A stretch of 64,000 bases of DNA from Dyella sp. ASV21 (GTDB lineage: Bacteria > Pseudomonadota > Gammaproteobacteria > Xanthomonadales > Rhodanobacteraceae), in the NCBI RefSeq assembly GCF_016428975.1, contig NZ_JAELTT010000005.1:59435-123434 (forward strand). The letters run 5' to 3'. This document shows positions 24,780-35,300 of the stretch, in pieces (positions within the stretch are counted from its first letter, which is position 1; every line of letters begins with the position of its first letter). The notes beneath the pieces were generated by a model. That model had not been told where the DNA came from. It worked only from the letters and a program-made list of their open reading frames with translations, and ran no database searches. The translations under genes were made by a program, and so were the position numbers.

Positions 24780-27080
24780 ATGGGACTCTTCAGCTCCAAG
24801 AAGAAGATCTATGTGAGCTCCGTCGTCTACCCCCTTGGGGAAGACGGCGAGAAGCGCACGGACATGATGAAGCACACGGTGCTCAACGCGATGCTCCAGA
24901 AGAAGGGCATCGCCGAGAGCATCCGTGAGTCGTACCTGCGCGGGCAGGGCATGATGCTGCGCAACGCCTTTGCCTATGCCCGCGACAAATACACCAACGG
25001 GCTGCCGACCAGTTCCGCCCGGTACTCGGATCAGCCTGACCTGGTTCCGCTTAAGGCGGTCCTGGATTCGCTGCACCCGGGCTACAGCATCAACGTGGTC
25101 AACGCGCTGATCAGCACCGGTGACTTTGAGTGGTGGGCAGAGCGCTACCTCACCGACACGTATGGCTACGACCGTACGATCAAGCAGTTCGATGCGCCGC
25201 CCAAGGGTGTCGAGGTCAACGCCACGGTGGCTTATGACCTCGAGCCCAACGGCGACATCCGCATCCTGCTGATGAATGCCAATGGCGCCACGACGCTGGT
25301 GGACTACCGCCCGACCGATTACGTGCGCATGGGCAACTACGTGCAGTGCGTCTACCAGACGGTGCGTACCTTCGACGGTGGCACGACCACCAGCACCCGC
25401 CCGGCAAATCCTGGTGAGGTCGATACCACGATCTACTCCTCGGACGCGGCCCAGCGCACCGGCGAGAGTCAGCTGACCACCACCAAGACGGTGACGAGCA
25501 TTTCTGGTTCCACGGCGACGGTGACCGTGAGCAAGCAGATCGACGTGACCTCCCGGCCGAAGTACCTGCTCTACCTGATGGGTACCGGCAAGTACCCGTC
25601 GCTCGATGCGATGCTGACGACCAGCAAGCTGACAGCGCCCTATTTCCCGTCGATTCCGCTGCGTGTGGACAACGTCAGCTGGACGACGAAAGACCGGAAG
25701 AACACGCCGCTCTACAAGACCGCCACAGCCCTGCTGAAAAAGGTCGGCCTGAATTACCAGGAGCTCGGTGACAAGGTCACCGCAAACAAGAACATCAAGG
25801 ACATCGACTACTGCTTCGTCACGTTCGGGGTTCGGCTGAACACTCGATCACCGGAAGGCAAGCGGTACCTGTTCCGGTATTTCAGCTACCTGCGCAGCAT
25901 CTCGAAGGCGACGTCCGCCCAGTACAACACCTGGGTGGCCGGCTTCAATCCGCGCTCCAGCGCACCGCCGATCAACTCCGTGGAGATCTACTCGGAGCGG
26001 GACCGCTCCAACAACCACGACGTGAAGCTGCAGTGGCAGTACATCGACACCCGTCTGGTGGCCGGGCAGGTGAAGCCCAATGCACTCATTGGTGACGTTG
26101 AGATCGTGGCCGGCAGCTCGCGGCAGTTCAACCTGCTTAACGATATGGTGCTGGATGGTTCGACGATCCTGGCTCGCCGCCAGGTCGACGCCAACACCTA
26201 CGAGGAGCTGGCGATTAGCGGGCTCACGTACGAGAATTTCATCTACAAGGGCAAGTCGGTGATCATCACCGCGCACGAGGCCATGGCCAACCAGGATGAG
26301 GAAGGTTTCATCATCCCGTTGAACCAGGAGATCGTACGTGCCACGCCGATGGTCGAACTGACGAACCTCTCGTACCAGTGCATGTATATGGTGTTCAACT
26401 GCTACAAGGTCGTGAAGCAGAAGTGGTATCAGACCGGCCTGTTCAAGATCATCATCGTGATCGTGTCGATCATCATCATCGTCTGCACGTGGGGCGCAGG
26501 CACGCCGGTGGCAGCAAGCATGATGGCTGCAGCCTTTGTCGCTGCTGGTGTGGCCATCTCTCTAGCTATAGTGCTCGCCGCCACGTTGTACGTGCTGGCG
26601 GTAATGGTGCTGATGTCGCTGTTGATGGACGTGTCGACCGACGTGTTCGGCGAGAAGTGGGGACCGATTATCGGTGCCGTGCTCTCGATCGTGGCGATGA
26701 ACTACAGCGGCCTTGGTACCGCCGCAGCCGGCAGCACCAACTACCTGACGGCGCAGAACATCATCAACGCCTCCAGTGCGCTGGCTCAGGGCTACGTCGC
26801 AGACCAAATGGGTAAGGTCGGTAACGAGATGGCCAAGGCGACCGAGGCCTACAACGCCAGCATGAAACAGGTCGAGGATCTCGCCCGAGAGAACCTCGGT
26901 ACCAACCTGGATCTGATCGACGTACAGGGCCTCACCCAGGCCACGTTTCAGATGAACTACGAGCAGCCCGACACCTTTCTCAATCGCACGCTGATGACAG
27001 GCAGCGATGTCTGCAACATCACCACTGGCTTGATTGAAAACTTCGTGGACGTTGGCCTGCGCCTACCCACCACTGGATAA
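24780..27080 (+). CDS. internal virion protein with membrane segments (gp53 position)
   Basis: A 766-residue protein three bases after the gp54-like gene. Residues 1-540 are soluble and beta-rich. Residues 553-620 form two or three strongly hydrophobic helices starting KIIIVIVSIIIIVCTW. Residues 680-715 are a helical, Ala-rich segment. A virion protein with a membrane-inserting segment next to the vRNAP genes is a good candidate for an ejection-channel component that helps bring the polymerase into the cell. The match to N4 gp53 is by position. Confidence 0.7.
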   Translation: MGLFSSKKKIYVSSVVYPLGEDGEKRTDMMKHTVLNAMLQKKGIAESIRESYLRGQGMMLRNAFAYARDKYTNGLPTSSARYSDQPDLVPLKAVLDSLHPGYSINVVNALISTGDFEWWAERYLTDTYGYDRTIKQFDAPPKGVEVNATVAYDLEPNGDIRILLMNANGATTLVDYRPTDYVRMGNYVQCVYQTVRTFDGGTTTSTRPANPGEVDTTIYSSDAAQRTGESQLTTTKTVTSISGSTATVTVSKQIDVTSRPKYLLYLMGTGKYPSLDAMLTTSKLTAPYFPSIPLRVDNVSWTTKDRKNTPLYKTATALLKKVGLNYQELGDKVTANKNIKDIDYCFVTFGVRLNTRSPEGKRYLFRYFSYLRSISKATSAQYNTWVAGFNPRSSAPPINSVEIYSERDRSNNHDVKLQWQYIDTRLVAGQVKPNALIGDVEIVAGSSRQFNLLNDMVLDGSTILARRQVDANTYEELAISGLTYENFIYKGKSVIITAHEAMANQDEEGFIIPLNQEIVRATPMVELTNLSYQCMYMVFNCYKVVKQKWYQTGLFKIIIVIVSIIIIVCTWGAGTPVAASMMAAAFVAAGVAISLAIVLAATLYVLAVMVLMSLLMDVSTDVFGEKWGPIIGAVLSIVAMNYSGLGTAAAGSTNYLTAQNIINASSALAQGYVADQMGKVGNEMAKATEAYNASMKQVEDLARENLGTNLDLIDVQGLTQATFQMNYEQPDTFLNRTLMTGSDVCNITTGLIENFVDVGLRLPTTG

Positions 27081-27108
27081 TAAATCGACTGTTCTTGGAG
27101 CCGCATTT

Positions 27109-27588
27109 ATGAGTTACCAGCCCTTCGGAAGCATTTATGGATTCGGGCAGCCGAACCCGACTGCCAATGTGGCCATGCCTGGCGCGGATTTGTCTGCCTA
27201 CGCAATGCCGACGAGCCAGAGCCTTTCCTTGCTCAGCGGTGGCACGTACAGCCCGGATGCCGGTTGGGGTGCCCTGTCCCGGCCAGGAACGTCGATTGCC
27301 GGCGGTGGCTTTGGCAGCTGGCTCGCTAAGGACGGAAACCTCGGCACTATGATGCAGGGCATCGGTACCTTGGGTAGCTTGTACCTTGGGCTGCAGCAAC
27401 TCGGCCAGGCGAAGGACGCACTGAAGTTCCAGAAGCAGGCGTACAACACGAACCTGACCAACTCGGTGCAGACCTACAACAACTCGTTGGAAGATCGCAT
27501 CAACGGTCGCACGGCGGACTACGCCGGCAAGCAGCAGGATGTGCAGAGCTACCTGGCTGCCCACCAGCTCAAGAAGCCCGGCAGCTAA
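27109..27588 (+). CDS. small virion protein (N4 gp52 position)
   Basis: A 159-residue protein. TTGGAG lies 8 bases before the ATG at 27109. The N-terminal 90 residues are Gly/Ser/Pro-rich and probably extended; residues 85-150 form a helix with LQQLGQAKDALKFQKQAY. Its size agrees with my recollection of N4 gp52, and it lies in that slot between the gp53- and gp51-like genes. Probably an internal head or ejection protein. Confidence 0.65.
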   Translation: MSYQPFGSIYGFGQPNPTANVAMPGADLSAYAMPTSQSLSLLSGGTYSPDAGWGALSRPGTSIAGGGFGSWLAKDGNLGTMMQGIGTLGSLYLGLQQLGQAKDALKFQKQAYNTNLTNSVQTYNNSLEDRINGRTADYAGKQQDVQSYLAAHQLKKPGS

Positions 27589-27597
27589 GGAGCAACT

Positions 27598-29256
27598 ATG
27601 CCCAACGTACTCCAGTGGCAGCAGGTCGATGCGCCTCGTCTCGATACGCGAGACCTGGCCATCGCCGGCCAGACGGTCGATAACGCCTTCAATCGTTTCG
27701 CCGACATCCTCAATGCGCGTGATGCGCGCCTCAAGAAGGGCGCCACGGACAACGCAGCGGCGCAGCTCATGGCTGCGCAGACACCGGAAGAGCTGGCTGC
27801 ACTGCAGGCACGTGCCGCAGCTGGTGGCTTCGGCCCTCGTGCGGACATGCGTGAGATCCTCTCTGTCGGCAACCAGCGGCAGGGCGACATGCTGCAGAAC
27901 TCCGCCCGCCAGCAGCAGATCGACATTGGCCACGAGGACCTGCTCAACCGGCAGGACATGGCCCAGCACGCTGAGCTCTACACAGCCTACGACGGCGCCA
28001 TGGCGAAAGGTGACGTCAAGGGTGCTGAGGCAATTGCCGCTCAGATCAAGGCCAATGGCGGTGGTCGTAATCTCTACAGCGTCGGGCTCGATGGTCAGAA
28101 GGCCTACGGCGACTGGCGTGATGCGGCCGAGCGTCACCGCAGCAACGTGGCGAACGAGGCCAATGCCGCGGCTCGTCTTGGCATGGAGCGTACGCGCTTC
28201 AACCTGGAGCTTCAGGACCGCAAGTCGCTGCAGACTGGCATGTCGCTCTCGGGGCAGCTGGCGGACAGGCTGGGCGCGTATAACACGGACGATGCCATGA
28301 GCCTGGTCCGCGACTTGCCGGAGTACAAGGCCCTGGATCCGATCGCCAAGCGTGCGTTCGACCAGGACTTCAAGACCCAGCATGCCGCCATCACGCAGAT
28401 CACGCAGGACGTGCAGCGAGCGACGGCCGGGTCGACATCGGAGGTCAACCGCAAGGTGGCCGACCTCAATTCGCAGAAGCTGCAGGCGCAGGCACCGATC
28501 CTCAATAACCCGCTGTACCGCACGCTGAACCAGGGCTCCAAGCCAGATACCAACATCACCCGCCAGTCGATCTCAGAGAAGGTGGGTAGCCTCGATGGCA
28601 AGTGGACGACGGCCGGCACGCAAGCGGAGGTCGACAAGATCCTCAACGACGTGCGGGGACCGGATGGCAATCCGATCTCCCTCGAGGATCTCAATGCGGT
28701 GATCGACAACTACGCCATGAAGAATGGCGGATTGCTGGGCAAGGTCAGCGGCTCGGACGCTTTCTGGGCGAACATCAGCAAGCGTGCGAAGGAAGTGGCC
28801 GATGCTCGTGCCACTGGGCAGCAGCAGTTGTTCGAGCAGGATCTCAACTCGTTGGGTGCTCCGTACGACAGCCATGCCTCCTCACTCGCAAGCCAGTTGC
28901 ATGAGAAACAGCAGAACATGCGTCGTGGGTTGGACACCTCCAAGGTGGACGCTGCGCTTGCTGGTTCGCTGAACCGTACGCATGAGACCAAGGCCGATGT
29001 ACAGAAGCGCCAGAACGCGGTGATGGACCAGCTCGACGCGTCCTATACCGACCCGCTGAAGGCCACGCCCGCTGGCAATACGGCGACTGCTCCGGCACCC
29101 GCTCAAGGTGGGTGGACGCCGGCGGACCAGAAGGAGTACCAGAGCATCCTGGATAAGCGCATGGCGCACATCCGCGGTGGCGGCACGGCTCCCGACATCA
29201 CGCAGGCAGAGTTCGATCGCATGAATGCCTTGCTCAAGAAGAGGGGCTCCAACTAA
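27598..29256 (+). CDS. internal virion protein (N4 gp51 position)
   Basis: A 552-residue, mostly helical and soluble protein rich in Ala, Gln and Asp, with several predicted coiled-coil stretches and a Pro/Ala linker near residues 495-510 before a short helical C-terminus. GGAG precedes the ATG. It directly precedes the vRNAP gene, like N4 gp51, and is probably packaged and ejected with the polymerase. No enzymatic motif was seen. Confidence 0.68.
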   Translation: MPNVLQWQQVDAPRLDTRDLAIAGQTVDNAFNRFADILNARDARLKKGATDNAAAQLMAAQTPEELAALQARAAAGGFGPRADMREILSVGNQRQGDMLQNSARQQQIDIGHEDLLNRQDMAQHAELYTAYDGAMAKGDVKGAEAIAAQIKANGGGRNLYSVGLDGQKAYGDWRDAAERHRSNVANEANAAARLGMERTRFNLELQDRKSLQTGMSLSGQLADRLGAYNTDDAMSLVRDLPEYKALDPIAKRAFDQDFKTQHAAITQITQDVQRATAGSTSEVNRKVADLNSQKLQAQAPILNNPLYRTLNQGSKPDTNITRQSISEKVGSLDGKWTTAGTQAEVDKILNDVRGPDGNPISLEDLNAVIDNYAMKNGGLLGKVSGSDAFWANISKRAKEVADARATGQQQLFEQDLNSLGAPYDSHASSLASQLHEKQQNMRRGLDTSKVDAALAGSLNRTHETKADVQKRQNAVMDQLDASYTDPLKATPAGNTATAPAPAQGGWTPADQKEYQSILDKRMAHIRGGGTAPDITQAEFDRMNALLKKRGSN

Positions 29257-29267
29257 AGGCCCCAACA

Positions 29268-29277
29268 ACTCCATAAA
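29268..29277 (+). promoter_or_regulatory. ACTCCATAAA site before vRNAP gene
   Basis: A copy of the recurrent motif reading towards the vRNAP gene 55 bases away, followed by CGCTTTAAGAT and then a hairpin. Confidence 0.45.
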
Positions 29278-29288
29278 CGCTTTAAGAT

Positions 29289-29315
29289 ACGGGGGCTGCT
29301 TGCAGCTCCCTTCTC
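29289..29315 (+). terminator. probable leaky terminator upstream of vRNAP
   Basis: A GGGGGCT / AGCTCCC hairpin followed by TTCTCTTTT. It lies between the ACTCCATAAA site and the vRNAP start, so it may reduce vRNAP expression. Confidence 0.6.
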
Positions 29316-29331
29316 TTTTGGTGGATGCCTT

Positions 29332-32300
29332 ATGGACCCGAATCAGCCTGTTTTCTCGCGTGATGGTGCACTTCCCGAGGGGCTGATTCGTGATACGTCT
29401 GGGGTCCAGCAACGCGGTACCGGTGTCGCCAATGACCTGCTGCCGGCCAAATACGCCGAGGTAAAGGCGGCTGGCTTGGCCAAGCGTGCTGAGCTTGCTG
29501 GCGTCTCGCCGGCCGATCAGCTTCGAGCTGAGTTCCAGCGCGATCAGCAGACGATGTCGCTGGGCCAGCTGGCCCGTACCTATGGCAACGATGTTGCGGC
29601 CAGCGTGAACCAGGAGCGCTCGGCCCGTGATCAGCTGTTGAACGAGGCCAACCGCAGCCGTACCGGCAATGAGCTGACCAAGGACACCGGCCTGAGCTTG
29701 CTCTCCGGTGGCGTCAACCTGGTCGGTGGTGGTGTGGTCCTCGGCGAGGATCTGCTGCATCGCGCTGGTTCGGCCATGCTGACGTTCCCGGCCATGGGCC
29801 TGCATGCCACAGGTGTGATCGACGATGGCCTCTTCAACAAGGTGGCCGACGACACCAATGCGGGTCGTGCTGCCTTGCTGGGACCGCAGCAAAGGCTGCT
29901 GGGCCAGTTCAACCAATGGCGCGACCAGACCGCCTCCACGGTGAAGCAGGCCGACCAGACCCTGATGGGGGAGGAGAATGCTGCAGCAGCTGAGCAGCAC
30001 AAGGCTGACTATGAGCGAGCCGTCGCCAATGGCGAGGATCCCAATGTCGCTGCCGCAGCACGTGTCGCCAAGGACTACGGCCACGACTTCGGCAACGTGT
30101 TCTCCCATCCGACCACCCTTCTCGACACGGCGGTGGAGCAGGTACCGACGTTCGGCATCGGTGCGGTGGCGAAGGGCGCTATCACCGCGGAGCAGGTAGC
30201 CGCTGGCGTCGCCAAGCAGGTAGCCAAGGAGACGACCGCAGCTGGTGCGCTCAAGGCCATGGGCGCAGAGGGTGTCCGGAAGGTCGAGGAGAGCCTGGCT
30301 CACGCCAATACCCGTGCACTGGTCACTGCCACTGAGATGGGCTCGAACTACGGGCAGGCAGCCGGCGACATCGCTACGGCGCCGATCGACGAGTTGGCCA
30401 AGCGCTTCCCGGATGTGCAGCGCCAGCTCGATGCTGGTGTGCCGGAAGACCAGGTGCGTGCGCAGCTCGCCTCGGACAATGGCCTGATCACGGCTGCCGT
30501 CACGGCGCCGATTGCCTATGGCAGCTCGTACCTGTCCCAGGACTTCCTGGCTCACCCGACGGGTAAGGGCCTGGCCACCACGTTAAAGGCGGCCGGCAAG
30601 AACGTCGCCGAGCTTGCGGGTGAAGTCGGTGAAGAGTCGTTGCAGGGTGCCGGCGGCCAGCTGGCACAGAACATCGCCAATCAGCAAACCGGTGACGTCA
30701 CGGCAAATGATCTGCTGGACGGTGTCGGCGGTGCTGCAGGCCAAGGCGGTGCTGCGGCACTCGGTGCGGCAGGCGCATTCCGTGCACCAGGTCTGGCCGT
30801 CGGTGGCGCGGTGCTGACTGGGAAAGCGGCACTTACTGCAGCCAAGGTTGCCGGCAAGCCGGTGCTAGATGCTCTCGCTGCCCGAGGTGAGAAGGTCAAG
30901 GCAGAGAATGCCGCTTCGGTCGATGAGCAGAAGGCGGCCGTCGCTTCGGGCCTGGCTGAAGATGCCAGCACCCTGAGCAAGGGCTTCGAGAACCAGAAGG
31001 CACCGAACGCTGATGGCGTGGTGCCTGAGAATGTGTCGCCGGCGGCTGAAGTGGCCACGGCACCAGCGGAAGCCGATCCGATCCTCACCCCGGCAGCCAA
31101 GCAGGCGCTCAACGAGGGTGTCGATCAGACCGTGCCGCTCAACAAGGTGACGGCACTGGCCCAAGCGGTGAATCTCCTTGGTTCCGGCAAGCCGATGGAT
31201 GCTGAGACCGGTGCCACGTTGCAGCTGTTTGCGCTGAAGGCGGCACGTGAGCTGCGCCAGCACGTCGACACCATCACCGATCCGGCGATGAAGCAGGCGG
31301 CGAACAACCTCCTCGAGAACGACGGCATCCGTAACCTCGAGGAAGCGGTGAAGAACCAGGATCCGGCCTTCATCCAGAGCTTGCTGGATCAGGTGCCGGA
31401 AGACGCTATTCCCGCCGGTACCGAGCCCACACCGGAAGTGAAGGCTGCGCTGGCTCAGCTCAGTGAAGTGGCCGCTGTCGCACCGGAGAAGCTCTCCAGC
31501 GAGCAGGCCGCTCGTGTGCTGTTCCATTCCGAGGGCCTGACGCCGCAGGAAGTGAACCAGGTGAAGCTGGCCGAGAGCCTGGCTAAGGTCCGTGAGGATC
31601 ATTTGGCCCGTGCCGAGGAGCTCGCCAAGCAGTATCCGCAGATCAAGTCGCCGGACATCGTCTCAAGCGAGATCGCCAACGACGGTTTCCAGCTCGGCAA
31701 CAAGCGCCTGCCGTCGCTCAACGATATGGCCCGCAATGTGGTGCAGGCCATCAACAACGGTCACACGCAGGTGGCCGTGCAGGCGATGGCGGATCTAGCA
31801 AACTTCGCGCAGTCGCGTATCGACCGTGCCATGGCCTTTGACCAGGCTGCCCGCCAGCACGTGGAGAACGGTTCGGCCAAGGGGCAGGGCGTCGAGGTCC
31901 AGAACACCCGTCAGCTGAAGACGGACAGCTCCCTTGGCACGAAGGCCAACGTGGTCGACATCACCAGCCCGGGTAGCCGTGGCCTGGTCGACATCGTGCA
32001 CAACGATGCGCAAACGGCGGCCGGCATCTACAACACCCTGGCTCAGGCGAACCCGAGCCTGGTGCAGGCTGCTGCCGGCAATGCCGAGCCGCTGCCGTCG
32101 TCGCTCACTGCGCCGAAGGAAGCCAGCTACAAGTCCATGACCAAGGGCGATGGTGTTGCTATCCCTGGTTTCGCGCCCGCCGCGACGCAGCCGAAAACCG
32201 AGCTCGCACCGAAGTCGAGCACCGTCACGGCACTGGAAGCAAAGGTCGCTGCGGCCAGTGACTTCGCTGCGAATCTGCCGGCCGATGCCACCATCACGCA

Positions 32301-35300
32301 GGTGGAAGACCACATCGCCACGATGAAGCGCATCGAGGCTGTGGCTGGTGCGAACCATGGGGATCTCGTGACCAGCGCCAGTGATGCCCGTGCGCAGCTC
32401 GAGAAGATCCTCGCCACTGACATGAAGAATCGTGCGGCTGGTGCCGACGGCAAGCTCGTGGACAACACCACCGATCGTCGTCAGGCTACCGAGCAGCGCG
32501 CTGCCATCGACAACCTGCCGCCGGCGGAATCGCGGCAGGCCAAGCTCGAGGCGCGCATTGCGCAGCTGGAGCAGGAGCAGCGCACCTCGGAAGTGACCGG
32601 ACTGCGCAACAAGAAGGCCTTCGAGGAAGACACCGCGCTGGGCTGGAGCACGGTCGGCGCCGCTGACATGGACGGCCTGAAGAAGCTCAACGACCACGTG
32701 GGCCATGCAGCGGCTGACGTGGTGCTCAAGGCGCTGGGCGAAATGCTCAAGGGCTACGAGAGCGACACCGTGCGCTTCTATCACCGCAGTGGTGACGAGT
32801 TCGCAGCGCGCTTCAAGAACACCGACGAAGCGGCGAAGATCATGGCCGATGTGCAGGCCAAGCTGGATGCCGCCCAGGTCTCGTTCGAGGTCGACGGCAA
32901 GCCTTTCATCTACAATGGCATCGGATTCTCCGTAGGCCATGGAGCCACGTATGAAGCAGCAGACACGGCCGTCAACGCCGACAAGCAATCCCGCCTCGAC
33001 GCAGGAAAGCGAGAATCTCCCCGTGAATCTGGGGCGCCTCGACGACTCCAGTCCGCCGCCCCCGCAGGGGAAGGTCAGCAACGTCAAGGTGACGTTCCCA
33101 AGTCCGTAAGCGAACGCTTCGCCGGCCCGGCACAGACGCTGGGCGAGATCTCCGCTGATGCGTCGCCGGCCGAGCGCTACCTGCGCACCAACAAGTTCTT
33201 CTCTGCGTTCAAACTGAACTCGAAGGCAACCGGCTTGTTCGCTCGTGTGGCTGGCGGTCTGGAGACCGTAGCCAGTGCGCTGATCAAGGCGGAGAAGGAT
33301 CCGCTGGCGCTGCGTGAGGTCTATGCCGAGCAGCACCAGTACATGCCGATCGACGCGCAGCAGGTCGGTGCCATGCGCGAGATCATCGGCCAGTTCGTGC
33401 CGCAGATCGTCGACACCCTGAACCAGTCGCTCTACAACGCCGCCGTCGGTCTGAATCCCGATGGCAGCAAGCGCGTGCAGACCAACACCAAGCAGGCGGC
33501 CAAGGGCTTCCTCCAGGATCTCCTGGATCCGGCGAAGTACGACAAGGCGATCTGGCAGTACGGCAACCGACTGAGCCTGCATGTAGCTGAGTGGGGTGTG
33601 GGTGAAGACGGCAAGCCGTACATCCGCTACCAGCCGGAAGTGGCACAGGCCATGGCGCTCGCTGTGCTCAACTGGGGCCTGGCCACGGTCAACAACCCGA
33701 CCAAGGCCGACCAGGCCAAGGTGTTGGAGATGTTCCCGAATGGTGTGCCGGAGGCCGTGCAGAAGGCCTTCGATACCAGCCACTATGCCGTGCAGCCGAT
33801 CAACACCATGGCCGCGGATCTGGTCCGCATCCTTGGCCTGTCCTCGAACAGCAACAGCTCGGTGCTCTACACCGATGGTTTGCCGAAGGCGCTGATCCAT
33901 GACGCGCTGAATGCGCTGGCACAAACGGGCGCCATCACGTTGAACAACGTGGAAGGTACCGAGAAGACCGCCGACGGTCGTGCCAAGACGCTGCCGTTCA
34001 TCGCCTTCAACAAGTCGGGCGACACGAACAACTGGAGCACCGACTCGGCACGCAACCTGAAGTCGCTGCGTGATGCACTGGGCAACCAGGCGCTGATGAC
34101 CTACCTCCTCACGCCGGACGCACAAGATCGCCCGACGTTTGGTGAGCCCAGCAAGCAGGTGCCGACTCGCCAGTCCGGGACCGGCCAGAAGCTGTCGGAC
34201 ACCCAGCGCAAATCGATCAAGAACGAAAACAACGTCCCGTTCCACGCCAACACCGAGTTGCTCGTGTTCCAGGACCAGCTCGGCGACGACAACCTGCTGA
34301 GCTTGCTTGGCTACTCCGATCCGGCCGATGCGCTCAATGAGCAGCACCGTCGTCAGGTCGAAGGCGTGAACCAGGGTCTCACCAACGCACTGAGCAATCT
34401 GCGTGAGATCTTCGCTCTGTGGCAGGGCAAGGCCGAAGAGGCCGGCAAGAACATGCAGGACGTGCCGGCGTTCTACAGCCACCGCATCGTCTCGAACGGC
34501 CGCACCATGGCCAATGGCTTCGGCCCCCAGTCGGACAAGATTGCGCGTGAGCTGATCAGCGCCGTGCGCGAGAACCTCGATCTGAAGAACAACGAGGACC
34601 ACAAGCTCGCGTATGCAGTGACCCTGGCTCAGGCCTTGGGTATCAAGACCGAGAAGGTGAAGAACGCTGCTGCTGCGGTGCAGATCCAGCAGGAGCTGGC
34701 GCACCCGGCATTCAAGCAGCTGTTCGCCGACATGGCGCAGCTCAACGCGCTCGATGGACAGGACCAGGCTGACCTGGCCAACAGCATCACCCGGCAGATC
34801 GCAGCGCTGCAGAAGGGTGTCGACGGTACCCGGCCCATTCCGGCCACGGCCCGTGCCATCCATGCGCTCTTCACCCATGCACGCTTGCTGGCGCACCCGG
34901 ATCCGTCGAAGTTCGAGACGCATCTGGCAGTCGAGCTCGACGGCAAGACCGATGGTCCGATCAATGCGATCGTGCACTTCGGCCTGCATACGGCGAACCT
35001 CGACAAGCAGATCGACCAGCTGCGCAAGGGCGGCTGGTTCCTCAACGAGTCCGATCCCAAGGTGCTGGCGGATCTCGGCGCCAAGGCGGCCGACCTCTAT
35101 ACCGACACGGCGGAGGGTCTGCAGCGCGCGGTGAATAATGCGCTGGCGAAGAAGACGGGCACCGATCACCAGATGCTTTCCGCGGCGCTGCATCTCCTCC
35201 AGCGTGTGGGTCACGTGACGCTGGCCGATGACGGCTCGGTGCAGGTGACCCGCAACATGCCGAAGGGTGGCTTGGTCAGCATGAACTACGGCGCCGGCGA